Part shown: one piece after another, positions 12,208-23,544 of the stretch
Layout of the letters: each line of letters starts with the position of its first letter
Numbering within the stretch: position 1 is the first letter of the stretch
Origin: Clusia tigrina
Lineage: Eukaryota; Arthropoda; Insecta; Diptera; Clusiidae
DNA length: 64,000 bases
Assembly (NCBI GenBank): GCA_920105625.2
Contig: OV050030.1
Span: forward strand, 318,064,789 to 318,128,788
Reading direction: 5' to 3'
Program-made: the position numbers and the translations under genes
The notes under the pieces: model-generated
The model's database searches: none
Seen by the model: the letters and a program-made list of their open reading frames with translations, nothing else
Told to the model about the DNA's origin: nothing

Positions 12208-12390
12208 ATGATACTTCAAATGACTGGCAACAATGTGTCCACATCGTGGAAAAATTGGATGCAGCAGTACAAATGGTTCTCCACAGCAGCACAGCGCGAT
12301 AATAAATCAGGGGAAATTCAAGTGGCCACATTTATGTCTAGCATTGGATCAGACGCCATTAATATTTTCATTTCGTTTGGTTTATCATAA
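12208..12390 (+). pseudogene. Gypsy gag N-terminal remnant (G1)
   Basis: A 60-codon frame with W.NW..QY.WF..A, continuing [21 protein letters not shown]. This resembles the start of gag in gypsy-type elements (a conserved phrase in which the sample is treated as vector-like FLNLIG.EA...F). It stops where the sequence jumps to RT (ADAGLKLNRDKSVF near 12440-12480), so most of gag, the protease and the RT fingers/palm are deleted. Confidence 0.6.
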
Positions 12391-12419
12391 CTGAGGATAA
12401 GTATAAATCACAAACAGAT

Positions 12420-13205
12420 AAAGTAATCAAATTCTAGCAGATGCAGGTTTGAAACTAAATAGAGACAAATCCGTTTTCAATACCAACAAATAAAAATTTC
12501 TAAGGCAGATTCCAGCGGAATATCGGCTGATCCAGAAAAAACGGAAACAATTAACCAACTCAAAAGGCCAGAAAATAAGGTTCCGCTTCATCGAAATCTA
12601 AGTATGTCAACTTATTTGTGCAAATTCATATCAAAGTTTTCGGAAATAACAGCTTCACTCCGTAATCTTTTAAAAAAAATAATAATTGGCATTGGGCACC
12701 CGAGCAAGAGAATGCATTTGTATCCCTTAAAAATTCGTTTTCATCTACTCCGCTACTCAGATATTATTACCCAAACCTAGACATGAAGCTTCAATTGGAT
12801 GCAAGCAATTCAAATGTTGGTGCAGCGCTCTTACAAAACGACCAACCAGTAGCGTATGCGTCGAAAGCCTTGACCAGCAGTCAACAAAATTATGCACAAA
12901 TTGAATAATAAGCCAGGGCTATACGATTTGCATGTGAAAAATTCGACGAATACATCTACGGCAAAAAAGTTATCGTAGAAAGTGATCATAAGCCCTTGGA
13001 AACGATTTTCAAAAAACCCTTATATTCTGCATCTCAAAGATTACAAACCATCTTACTGCATGTTTTACCTTATGAACCACAAGTGATCTATAAAAACGGA
13101 GTTGAAATCAAATTAGCTGATACGCTTAGTAGAGACAATACACCTGATGATATACTCGAAATTCATGCAATCACTAAAAGAAAACCACAACCAGAAGTAA
13201 ACTAA
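12420..13205 (+). pseudogene. Gypsy RT 3' end and RNase H remnant (G1)
   Basis: Visible in pieces: GLKLNRDKSVF, then GISADPEKTETINQLKRP (the RT thumb), LQLDASNSNVGAALLQND with PVAYASKALTSSQQNYAQIE (RNase H with its first Asp and Glu), VESDHKPLETIF, and LADTLSRDN at the end. One TAA follows QIE (about 12906), and there are frameshifts upstream. Order and wording are typical of gypsy-group pol. Confidence 0.8.
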
Positions 13206-13368
13206 TAATGGAAAAGTTAAATGATCCTGATTTACAGAGGCTAAAAAATTATATATTAAACGGTTGGCCTACATCGATAACAGACTTACAACAGCAGGTA
13301 CGACCTTATTGGAATGTTCGCGACGAAAAAGCATTGAAGATTAAATTATTTACAAGGCAACGAAAACC

Positions 13369-13902
13369 ATGATACCAAAATCTATGCAAAAAGACACTGT
13401 AGTAAAAATTCATAAAGGTCATATTGGCTTTCACCGGTGTATAAATAGAGCAAGAGCAACAATATTTTGGCCATGGATGCAAAAGGATATAAAAACTTTT
13501 ATTGATAATTGCAGTATCTGTCAATCATACCTGCCATCAAAACCAAGAGAACCACTCCTAATCAAATCAATACCCAATCTTCATTGGGAAATAGTGGCAA
13601 TTGACATTTTCTACTTCAACAATAATAACTATCTTTTAATTGCAGACAGCTACTCAGGCTTCATGGATTTCACAAAACTTAAACAATCAACATCTACAGA
13701 AGTCATAAATATACTTAAAATATGGTTTGCTACGCATGAAATACCATCAGTAGTCGAGTCCGAGAATAGACCTCAGCTCTACTCACAGGAGTTTGCTGAG
13801 TTCACAAAAACCTGGGACATTCAATATCAGACTTCCAGTCACAATTATCCCCGACCGAACGGCCTAGCAGATCGTTATGTCCAAACCGGGAAAGCTTTTT
13901 AA
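13369..13902 (+). pseudogene. Gypsy integrase remnant (G1)
   Basis: A 177-codon open stretch with the zinc-binding HHCC part: H..HIGFHRCINRARATIFWPWM, then NCSICQSYLPSKPREPL. The core follows with VAIDIFYF (first catalytic Asp). At the second catalytic site the usual SDNGPQF reads SENRPQL (around residue 125), an Asp-to-Glu change plus loss of Gly. The frame ends shortly after RYVQTGKAF, before a complete C-terminus. It is probably inactive. The twin at 17130-17663 has the same changes. Confidence 0.8.
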
Positions 13903-14157
13903 AAAAAATGTTTTAAAGACGGATCATATATATAATTGGCGTTGTTAACCTATATGAACTCACCGAGGAACGAAGAATTTCAATCCCCTAACCAAAAGTT
14001 AATGAGCAGAGTAACCAGAACAACACTTTACACGTCGGTTAAACTATTAATTCAAAAATTGTACCAGACGTGCACATTAACATTACCAAATCTCGACTGC
14101 AAAACTAATATTTTGACAACTCCAAAACCAAATTTGCAAAACCATACTCACCAGGTA

Positions 14158-15051
14158 ATTTATTATTATAATTATTATTATAATTTGTACAAAAATTAAT
14201 TAGTGTACAATTTGTAAGAGGAGCACTAGCAACTGCGGCATTCAGCTCTCGTGTAATAAATATGGTATATTAGTTTTTTTACATTTAATACATGTTGTAT
14301 ACTTTGTTACTATTTTTAAATGAAGTTAATTAAATTAGTATTTTTTTGAAACTATATAATTTTTTTATATTATCGGTTGAAGGGTTATTTAGCAGCTCGC
14401 TGGGGATTTTGTCCGAAAGAAGATTGCTCCTCGCAATATTGAAGTGCTGGCATTCGTCCAATAAGTGGATTATTGAGACTGATTGTGTATTGCAGAACTG
14501 GCAATTTGGTGTGCCTGATCCATTTAGCAGGTGTTCGTGGCTAATTTTGATGTGCCCTAGTCTGAGGCGAATGAATGGACGGATCTCGGACCAATTGAGA
14601 TGTGCTGGGTAGTTAGGGCAAAGTCTCAATGGGTTGATTGTAGCATAATGATGTACGTAGTCAGCCCAAGATCTTTTTTGTATTTTGAGCATATATTCAT
14701 ATACATACCGGTGTATGTCTTTTTTTTCGATGGTGTTTAAAGTGTAAGCTGGAGTCCTTCGGGCAATATTGGCCATTGCGTAAGCATATTAGTTTCCGCG
14801 AATACCAGAATGGCTTGGAATCCACATTATTTTGATTTTTTTGTTATATTTTATAAGTTTATCTCGGATTTTAGAGACTGTATCACTTCCTTTTGATAAA
14901 TTGCGAATATAATTGATACTTGCTTGACTGTCTGAGCAAATTATAAATTTACCCCTGGCTTTGGCAGATTGGGTAATTGCGTTGTTGATTGCTGTTAGCT
15001 CTGCAGTGAAAGCAGAGCAATGGTTGCCGAGTAGACCAATGCTTGATACCT
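14158..15051 (-). mobile_element. I-like LINE, 5'-truncated 3' end with TAA-rich tail
   Basis: On the minus strand the order is RNase H, a C-terminal Cys region, an untranslated 3' segment and then a TAA/TAATAA tract (14158-14190 on the plus strand reads TTATTATTATAATTATTATT). I-clade LINEs end in TAA repeats. The tail sits exactly at the end of gypsy fragment G1, so the LINE inserted at that edge. The other end meets copia fragment C3. Confidence 0.7.
14330..15050 (-). pseudogene. I-like LINE RNase H and C-terminal region
   Basis: Two frames. The upstream one (part of 14789-15187) has CSAFTAELTAINNAI, KFIICSDSQASINYI and MWIPSHSGIRGN: the RNase H Glu, Asp and His motifs. The downstream one (14330-14776) has FIRLRLGHIKISHEHLL and then CQFCN....IIHLLDECQHF, the C-terminal CxxC..H..C segment of I/Jockey LINE pol. 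The gap between the frames is only a few codons, so this is one pol broken by a stop. The first ~40 residues of the upper frame run antisense into C3 and are not LINE. Confidence 0.8.
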
Positions 15052-16686
15052 CACTGTAAACTATATGAAATGATGGGTCTAAAATGAATGAAGGTGAGAA
15101 GGTATACAAGAACATGTTGAATCTCCATATGCCAGCGCTTTTGAATTCATTTACTGACATCGTAGACAAGTTGACCGAAGTGGGCATTGAACTAGGAAAT
15201 GAAATTTGGCCATTATACTGTTGTCCAGTTTGCGAAAGCAGTACGAAAACTTCGTTATTGCCATGGAAACAAGAGATCTTTTCCCCAAGTACAGCGCACT
15301 CAATGTCAAACTCTTAGAAGAATACGAACGCAGAAGAAAGGACAACGAAGCAGTGAAAAGTAATCACCAAGCGTATGTCGCAGAACAACACAACAATAAT
15401 AACTCAACTAGAGCTAGTCACCACAGCAACTACAATAACATCATGCGTAGAAGCAACGGCAAGTGCTATACATGCAATAAGAGAGGACACTTCGCGAACA
15501 ACTGTAGAGACACTGCGGTAAAAGAAAAAGGCAAAGAGCAGTCATATTTTGCTACACTTTTTTCAAGTTCAAATGATACAAAGCGCATTCTAGATCGGTC
15601 GGTTTAGTGCGTCGACAGTGGCGCGACGTCACACATGTGTAATAATCAGGAGTTTTTTGTTTTAATGCGTGTGGAGAAACAAAAAGTCAGGGTCGCGGAA
15701 ATTAGTTTGTAGATGCAGAAGGGAGAGAATAGGTAAAAATTTAAACTTCGGATTGTAATTTTACTCTAAAAGACGTTCCTTACAAGCAAATTTCTACTCG
15801 GGTAGCATAAGCGTGAAGTACGGTGCAGAGGTGACCTTCACCGACATTTGTTCGATTATTAGAAATAGAAAAAACAATACGATATCGTTCAAAGCAGATA
15901 AAGAGAAGAAGTTGTACTTTTTTCGAAACCTATTCGAATCAAATTTGTTGTGTGGCGATGAATCTGTATGGTGGCATAACAGGTATGTGCTATGTGAATT
16001 TTAATTGCTTACGGGAACTCGCCTCAAAAAAAATTGTACGTGACTTTCAAAAGTTTAAAATGCCAGAAAAGTTTTCGTACATTTCGTGCATGAAATGTAA
16101 AGTGTGCGTACAGCCATTTTCTCAAACATCAGACAATCTATTCGATTTATACTGACGTATGTGGACCATTTCATACCCAGTCGATCATTGCGTCGCGATA
16201 TTTTTTGATATTTGTTGATTATAAATGAACATACACCAGATGATAAATGAACATGCAGAGCCAGCGAACCGTACACTGGTCGAAATGGCCAGATCGATAT
16301 TATTACATGCAGGACACCTGTGGAAGCGAACGTCATCAAAAATATTGGGAGATACAACTTACCGACTCTACGATTTACGTTCAAAAAAGGTAGTGACCAA
16401 ACCAGACGTAAAGTTGATGAAATTACGCTTATCGGCTCAGAAGCAAATCAACTATCGGAGATGTTGACAGATCTGAACAACAATGTAGCCAATAATGATG
16501 ATACAGTGCCAGCAGTAATAACAGATGAGCCTGATGCTAGAGCAGCCTAGCCGCAATGACGAGGAACCAAAGCGAATTGGGCCAGGAAGACCCAAATTAA
16601 CTAGAACAGGTAAGCCAGGACGTCCACGTAAGGAATACAACTGTGCTAATTTGGCGAGCAACAGTGACAATGTAAAGGTTCAAAGG
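15052..16686 (+). mobile_element. Copia-like fragment C3
   Basis: Starts with the end of copia pol (ACTGTAAACTA..GAAATGATGGGTCTAAAA) fused directly to the interior of gag, the same pol-to-gag junction as in C1 and C2. Unlike them it keeps the zinc knuckle, protease, pre-integrase and parts of integrase, ending in the IN-RT linker at about 16680. It is abruptly followed by GCCGCCTTGCCTACC and microsatellite. Confidence 0.75.
15081..16680 (+). pseudogene. Copia gag-protease-integrase remnant (C3)
   Basis: The gag piece MAIILLSSLRKQYENFVIAM (15206-15607) leads to a CCHC knuckle CYTCNKRGHFANNC (near 15464-15505). After a TAG comes the protease box CVDSGATSHMC (near 15608-15640). Integrase follows with YTDVCGPFHTQS and, after a large deletion, AEPANRTLVEMARSILLHAG (16225-16467 frame). 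The end shows the IN-RT linker GPGRPKLTRTGKPGRPRKEY (16525-16680). Several frameshifts and deletions make it non-coding. Confidence 0.8.
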
Positions 16687-16800
16687 GCTGCCGCCTTGCC
16701 TACCTACCTATATACTATTAAATGTATATTTATATGTATATGTATATGTATATGTATCTGTATATGCATATGTATATACTATATGTATATATAACGAAAT

Positions 16801-16871
<71 letters not shown>
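16687..16871. repeat. CCTACCTACC tail plus TGTATA and (TA)n microsatellites
   Basis: GCCGCCTTGCCTACCTACC at 16690 resembles the 3' end of the LINE at 47981 (minus strand GCCGCCTTACCTACC). It is followed by TGTATA-type repeats to about 16790 and by (TA)n to 16871. Possibly the tail of a LINE insertion that kept almost no LINE body. Confidence 0.7.
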
Positions 16872-16874
<3 letters not shown>

Positions 16875-17129
16875 TACCTGGTGAGTATGATTTTGCAAAT
16901 TTGGTTTTGGAGTTGTCAAAATATTTGTTTTGCAGTCGAGGTTTGGTAATGTTAATGTGCACGTCTGGTACAATTTTAGGATTAATAGTTTAACCGACGT
17001 AGAAAGTGTTGTTCTGGTTACTCTGCTCATTAACTTTTGGTTAGGGGATTGAAATTCTTCGTTCCTCGGTGAGTTCATATAGGTTAACAACGCCAATTAT
17101 ATATATGATCCGTCTTTAAAACATTTTTT

Positions 17130-17968
17130 TTAAAAAGCTTTCCCGGTTTGGACATAACGATCTGCTAGGCCGTTCGGTCGGGGATAATTGTGACTGGAAG
17201 TCTGATGTTGAATGTCCCAGGTTTTTGTGAACTCAGCAAACTCCTGTGTGTAGAGCTGAGGTCTATTCTCGGACTCGACTACTGATGGTATTTCATGCGT
17301 AGCAAACCATATTTTAAGTATATATATGACTTCTGTAGATGTTGATTGTTTAAGTTTTGTGAAATCCATAAAGCCTGAGTAGCTGTCTGCAATTAAAAGA
17401 TAGTTATTATTGTTGAAGTAGAAAATGTCAATTGCCACTATTTCCCAATGAAGATTGGGTATTGATTTGATTAGGAGTGGTTCTCTTGGTTTTGATGGCA
17501 GGTATGATTGACAGATACTGCAATTATCAATAAAAGTTTTTATATCCTTTTGCATCCATGGCCAAAATATTGTTGCTCTTGCTCTATTTATACACCGGTG
17601 AAAGCCAATATGACCTTTATGAATTTTTACTACAGTGTCTTTTTGCATAGATTTTGGTATCATGGTTTTCGTTGCCTTGTAAATAATTTAATCTTCAATG
17701 CTTTTTCGTCGCGAATATTCCAATAAGGTCGTACCTGCTGTTGTAAGTCTGTTATCGATGTAGGCCAACCGTTTAATATATAATTTTTTAGCGTCTGTAA
17801 ATCAGGATCATTTAACTTTTCCATTATTAGTTTACTTCTGGTTGTGGTTTTCATTTTAGTGATTGCATGAATTTCGAGTATATCATCAGGTGCGTGGTGT
17901 TTTGTATTTTCACAGTCTCTACTAAGCGTATCAGCTAATTTGATTTCAACTCCGTTTTTATAGATCAC
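17130..17968 (-). pseudogene. Gypsy RNase H end and integrase remnant (G2)
   Basis: The minus-strand frame 17660-17968 covers KLADTLSRD and the linker to integrase. The frame 17130-17663 is the integrase (177 codons) with the HHCC zinc part and the altered SENRPQL site seen in G1. The two overlap by a few bases in different frames, so one frameshift separates them. Confidence 0.8.
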
Positions 17969-17999
17969 TTGTGGTTCTTAAGGTAAAACATGCAGTAAG

Positions 18000-18850
18000 A
18001 TGGTTTGTAATCTTTGAGATGCAGAATATAAGGGTTTTTTGAAAATCGTTCCCAAGGGCTTATGATCACTTTCTACGATAACTTTTTTGCCGTAGATGTA
18101 TTCGTGGAATTTTTCACATGCAAATCGTATAGCCCTGGCTTATTATTCAATTTGCGCATAATTTTGTTGACTGCTGGTCAAGGCTTTCGACGCATACGCT
18201 ACTGGTTGGTCGTTTTGTAAGAGCGCTGCACCAACATTTGAATTACTTGCATCCAATTGAAGCTTCATGTCTAGGTTTGGGTAATAATATCTGAGTAGCG
18301 GAGTAGATGAAAACGAATTTTTAAGGGATACAAATGCATTCTCTTGCTCGGGTGCCCAATGCCAATTATTATTTTTTTTAAAAGATTAAGGAGTGGAGCT
18401 GTTATTTCCGATAAATTTGATATGAATTTGCACAAATAAGTTGACATACTTAGATTTCGATGAAGCGGAACCTTATTTTCTGGCCTTTTGAGTTGGTTAA
18501 TTGTTTCCGTTTTTTCTGGATCAGCCGATATTCCGCTGGAATCTGCCTTAGAAATTTTATTTTGTTGGTATTGAAAACGGATTTGTCTCTATTTAGTTTC
18601 AAACCTGCATCTGCTAGAATTTGATTACTTTATCTGTTTGTGATTTATACTTATCCTCAGTTATGATAAACCAAACGAAATGAAAATATTAATGGCGTCT
18701 GATCCAATGCTAGACATAAATGTGGCCACTTGAATTTCCCCTTATTTATTATCGCGCTGTGCTGCTGTGGAGAACCATTTGTACTGCTGCATCCAATTTT
18801 TCCACGATGTGGACACATTGTTGCCAGTCATTTGAAGTATCATTATATAC
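18000..18850 (-). pseudogene. Gypsy gag start and RT/RNase H remnant (G2)
   Basis: Reading leftwards from 18850: the gag start ([17 protein letters not shown], then a frameshift before IQVATF), the fused RT end with DAGLKLNRDKSVFN, then RNase H with the LQLDASNSNVGAALLQND phrase near 18230-18265. It carries the same structure as G1 12208-13205 with small indels of its own. Confidence 0.75.
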
Positions 18851-18852
18851 TC

Positions 18853-18857
<5 letters not shown>

Positions 18858-18925
<68 letters not shown>

Positions 18926-18928
18926 TAT

Positions 18929-19011
<83 letters not shown>
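18858..19011. repeat. (TA)n microsatellite before H3
   Basis: TA repeats with rare C or G interruptions between gypsy G2 and the 5' TC end of Helitron H3. Confidence 0.95.
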
Positions 19012-19014
<3 letters not shown>

Positions 19015-20104
19015 ATATATATAAAAAAATGTTGTCAAATCTGTTTGTGACGAGTGTTTGAGAGTTCGGCTGGGTAAATTGGGTTCGGCCGATACCATTT
19101 TGTAGGGTACGTTCTCTAGATGGTTTTAAAAAAAAAATGGTTGAAAATGTTTTGATTTGGTCGAGTTATATGTGTTTGAGTGAAGGGTTTTGGACCTATT
19201 GGAAATTTTTTTTTTTGCAAATTTGATTTTAATTGATATGAAAAGTAAATGTATGAATTTTATGCAGTTCAAATTGTGTACATACGCGCTATATTTGTTG
19301 GAAATAGCAATCAAAATAGCACGCAACCAATAACAAAGGGAAAAAATGGTCATACGACAAATGAACGAAATTTAATTGAATTTTCAAATAAAAAAATTTC
19401 ATTTTGCTTTGAAGTTGTTGAATTGTGTATCAGTTTTGAGAGTGTAAACATATATCGATATCAAGTCAGCTGTTTATATTTTGTGAGAGTTACAGTAAAT
19501 GGAACGTGGAAAGTGATTTGACAATAGTCTGATTGGAACACATTGGAATTACAGTTCATTTGGTATCAACCTGTTGTTTGTTTACAAAAGTGGATATATT
19601 ATTCGAGTGGAATCTCAACTGGTGGATGGAGTTTGTTACATTTTGAGAATTTTATTGGATTTTTGGATGTTTAATCACAACAATTGCTGCTTGATTTTTG
19701 CTATTAATAGGTGTGAACATTTTAAGCATTCAAATTGGATTTTTGGCCGTTTAGGCACAACAATAGTTGCTGCGGTACGTGTGTGTGAATGTATGTAGGA
19801 AATTTATCAACGTTTTGATTTCGAGTGAATTTAAAATTTCAATTGATTTAAGAGTGTGTTGTATTTTATTTTAGCAATTTATTACATTTTTGGCATTTAC
19901 CATTCTGAGCATTTTATTGGATTTTTTGTGTGTGAATCACAACGTTTGCTGTGTTCAGAGCTGTATATATTTTTAAAATTGGTAATTCTTTGATTGAATC
20001 ATGTCCTATAACAAACGATTAGTTGTGGAAAAAATTAATGAAAAGTTAATTTTTTAGTTTGGATTTGTTTAGATATATTACAATTTAATCTGTGAACTAT
20101 TGAA
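19012..20104 (+). promoter_or_regulatory. Helitron 5' leader with three degenerate direct repeats
   Basis: No protein is convincing here, although small frames are preserved in all copies because the copies are recent. Three related units of about 45 bp occur at 19646-19690, 19726-19773 and 19907-19951. Each has ATTGGATTTTT, then a T/G-rich stretch, then CACAAC and TTGCTG. The same arrangement is in H4 to H9. The leader should contain the promoter of the Rep gene; the repeats could be protein-binding sites, but this is inference. Confidence 0.5.
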
Positions 20105-21163
20105 ATGACCCGTCGTCGTAGCCAACTTGGGCGTCGTACAGCTACTGCTAGGTCATCTGTGGCGAGTAGAGCTGCGCAAAGCGATGCACAGCGTGCTAAT
20201 GTAAATGCAGCTGTAAGAGCTGGAATGAGACGTTTGAGAGCATCGAGAAACCCAAGAATTGTTTTGGAACGTGCAGCATTTGCTTATGATGCTTATTTAA
20301 ATTATGCGTCTCTTGATGTCGTTTCAATTGGAACAATGTCTGTTGTGTGTGTTTATTGCAAGGCTTTCAAATTTAAACATGAAAATTCTGGATTATGTTG
20401 TGCAAGTGGCCAAGTGAAATTACCTCAATTGAATCCACCACCAGAGCCTTTGCGTTCAATGATTATTGGCACTTCTCCGAGTTCAAAGCATTTTTAACAA
20501 ACATACAAACGTACAATTCGTGTTTTCAAATGACGTCGTTTGGTGCCACTAAAATTATTAGAGATAATTTCATGCCGACATTTAAGGTAATTACGGTGAA
20601 TGACATATATCATGTTTGTTTTGATAATAACAATATGTACGGTTGCAAAAATTTTGGTATTCAACAGATTCAAGGCCAAGTTTACCATCGACTTGGTTCT
20701 TTGTTACCACTCCCAGATCAAAGCTATCAATTTTTACAAATATACTTTGTGGGTAACTCGACTGTTGAAACCAATCGTCGTTGTGACATTTCATCAATTT
20801 TGAGGAATGATGTTGTTGAACAGTTGCAGAATATGTTGCATGATGAAAATGAGTTAGTTCGATTATTTCAAACAGCATTAGATCAAATGCCATCTGACGA
20901 GTATGCAATTGTTATTCGTGCTGATAAAACGCCACCTGGTGAACATGCTAGAAGGTTTAATGCACCAACGATGGATGAAGTGGCTATTGTAATTATTGGA
21001 GATGAATTTAAATCGAGAGATATTGTATTACGTCGTCGCAATATGCAGCTTCAACGAGTATCAGAAACTCATCGGTGTTATGACGGTTTGCAGTATCCGT
21101 TGTTATTTAGCCGCGGAGAAGATGGTTATCATTTCAATATTAAGATGATAAATCCCTCTTCCG
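20105..21163 (+). pseudogene. H3 Helitron Rep exon 1, frameshifted
   Basis: The gene starts MTRRRSQLGRRTATARSS at 20105, a basic N-terminus, then a CVYC...GLCCASGQVKL zinc-binding-like region (around residues 80-105). The frame hits TAA at 20495-20497 after SSKHF. The downstream Rep sequence (FLTNIQTYNS through QMPSDEYAIVIRADKTPPGEHARRFNAPT and LFSRGEDGYHFN) continues in the -1 frame to 21163, where GTTAGT begins the intron. The break lies in a run of five T (20491-20495); H2 has six T there and no break. All seven young copies share it. Confidence 0.85.
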
Positions 21164-21229
21164 GTTAGTGTGTTCGATTTTTTTTTAATTATTTGTGAAA
21201 ACTTCTAACTGAATTTAATTTGATTTTAG
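21164..21229 (+). other. 66-bp GT-AG intron in the Helitron gene
   Basis: Starts GTTAGTGTG and ends TTTGATTTTAG. Removing it joins the Gly codon (G|GT) so that SSG is followed by VETRKKVSAMNFYSY in frame. The length is typical of insect introns. The same intron occurs at the same place in H4 to H9. Confidence 0.8.
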
Positions 21230-23544
21230 GTGTTGAAACGAGAAAAAAAGTAAGCGCAATGAATTTTTATTCATATCGTTTCATGGTTCGGCAGGGTGAA
21301 GTGAATTATTTGTTATATTGCCGTCGACTTCTTCGCCAATTTGTCGTTGACATGTATGCAAAAATCGAGACTGAGAGATTGAATTTCATTAGATTTAATC
21401 AGAGGAAATTGCGCTCAGAGGAGTACATTCACTTGCGGGATGCTATAAACAATGATGGAAACGTTGATAATCTTGGCAAAATGATCATATTACCATCGTC
21501 ATATCAAGGTAGCCCGAGACACATGCACGAATATGCGCAAGACGCAATGAGTTACGTTCGTCATTATGGTCGTCCCGATCTTTTCATCACGTTTACCTGT
21601 AACCCTCAATGGGATGAGTTGAAAGACCTTCTTTTTGATGGGCAAAAAACAATGGATCGGCATGATATTACTGCCCGTGTATTCAATCAAAAGTTGAAGG
21701 CATTGATGAATTTAATTGTGAAAAGTCGGGTGTTTGGTGAGGTGAAATGTTGGATGTATTCCATTGAATGGCAAAAGCGTGGTTTGCCTCACGCTCATTT
21801 TTTGACTTGGCTGGTGAATAAGATCACTCCGGACGAGGTGGATCATGTTATTTCAGCCGAAATACCAGATTGTGCGAGTGATCCGGAATTATATGCAGTT
21901 GCTACTCAAAACATGATTCATGGACCATGTGGAGAATACAACGTTAATTCACCATGTATGGCTGAAGGCAAATGTACGAAGCGATATCCAAGAGCTTTGG
22001 TATCGGATACAGTAACTGGTGAAGATGGTTATCCTTTGTATCGTCGTAGATCCACTGAGGAAATTGGTAGATCTTTGATTATCAAAGTACGGAATCAAGA
22101 CGTTGAAGTTGATAACAGATGGATTGTGCCATATTCACCACTGTTGTCGAAAGTTTTCAAAGCACATATAAACGTCGAGTATTGCAATTCTGCTAAGTCA
22201 ATTAAGTACATTTGCAAATATGTCAACAAAGGAAGCGATATGGCAGTTTTCGGAGTGTCAGATCCAAACAGAAACGACGAAGTAACTCGGTTTCAAATGG
22301 GGCGTTATATTAGCAGCAATGAAGCCATTTGGCATATATTTGCATTTCATATTCATGAGAGGTATCCAACAGTCGTTCACCTTGCGGTACACTTAGAAAA
22401 TGGCCAACGTGTTTATTTTACAGCTGCAAATGCTGCTGAAAGAGCTGCATCACCTACAGATACAACATTGACAGCTTTTTTCAAGTTGTGTGCAGTTGAT
22501 GATTTTGCCAAAACGTTGTTGTATGCTGAGGTTCCAACATATTTTACTTGGAATGCAACGAAGAAAGAATTTCAACGACGAAAACAAGGAAATCGTGTGG
22601 CAGGTCATATGAATTTGTATTCGAGTGATGCTTTGGGACGAATATACACTGTTCATCCGAATAATGCTGAGTGCTTTTATTTGCGTTTGTTGTTAGTTAA
22701 TGTTCGTGGGCCAACATCGTTTGGTGATTTGAGAACTGTCGATAGTGAATTATGTGTGACGTACAGAGAAGCATGTCAGAAATTGAATTTGTTGGAAAAT
22801 GATGCACATTGGGATCACACTTTAGCTGATGCATCTGTTGTTGCTCATCCGCATCAAATTCGGAATTTATTTGCAATAATTTTGTCTACGTGTTTTCCAT
22901 CAAATCCGTTGGAGTTATGGACAAAGTATCAAGATTTTTTGTCGGAAGATAATTTGAATCGAATGCGCCGAATTAATCATAATCCAGTGATGGATTTTAC
23001 TCCAGAAATTTACAATGAAGCATTACTTATGATTGAGGATTTATGTTTGGCAATTGGAAATAAGGCTTTAGTTCAATTGGGAATGCCATCACCTAATCGT
23101 CCAATGCATGCTTTATTCGAGCAGGAGTTACAACGTGAGTTGCAGTACGATTGTGTTTTGTTGAATGCATACGTTGTAGATAATCGTCCGAAATTAAATT
23201 TGGAACAAAAAGTGGCGTATGATTCGATTATGCAAGTTGTCAATAGCGGAGTCGGTGGATTTTATTTTTTGGATGCACCTGGTGGTACCGGAAAAACATT
23301 TTTGATTTCTTTGATTTTGGCAACCATACGTTCTGAGAATAAAATTGCATTGGCATTGGCTTCTTCTGGCATAGCTGCAACTTTGTTGGACGGTGGACGG
23401 ACAGCACATTCTGCTTTGAAATTGCCTTTGAATATTCAAGTTATTGAACATCCGACGTGTAATATATGGAAAACATCTGGAACAGCTAAACTTTTGCAGG
23501 CATGTGATATTGTTGTGTGGGATGAGTGCACTATGGCGCATTAG
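21230..23544 (+). pseudogene. H3 Helitron Rep-helicase exon 2, truncated by TAG after Walker B
   Basis: Roughly 770 codons are open. The HUH nuclease motif is GLPHAHFLTWL (near 21781-21813), and the two-Tyr motif is KYICKYVNKGSDMAVF (near 22204-22250). Walker A is APGGTGKTFLISL (near 23276-23315) and Walker B is IVVWDECTMAH ending at 23541. Then TAG (23542-23544) replaces the AAG Lys of H5. The helicase therefore lacks its last four motifs. Copy-specific changes: one extra codon in EEIGRSLIIKV (others EDHGRSLIKV) and LLRQF for LLHQF. Confidence 0.88.

Larger units (their letters stand above)
16872..18857 (-). mobile_element. Gypsy-like retrotransposon fragment G2, inverted twin of G1
   Basis: Matches G1 almost base for base on the opposite strand, including the gag-RT fusion, the TAA-containing RNase H and the integrase changes. 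Differences are few: for example, the LADTLSRD segment is followed by CENTKHHAPDD here but by NTPDD in G1, so G2 retains a short stretch missing from G1. Both ends abut (TA)n arrays. Confidence 0.85.

Noticed and set aside
14789..15187. N-terminal 40 residues of the LINE RNase H frame
   Set aside because: This part is antisense to copia gag in C3; only the part below about 15051 is LINE.
19249..19521. 90-codon frame in the Helitron leader, repeated in most copies
   Set aside because: No recognisable domain, it lies in untranslated leader, and its preservation is explained by the youth of the copies.
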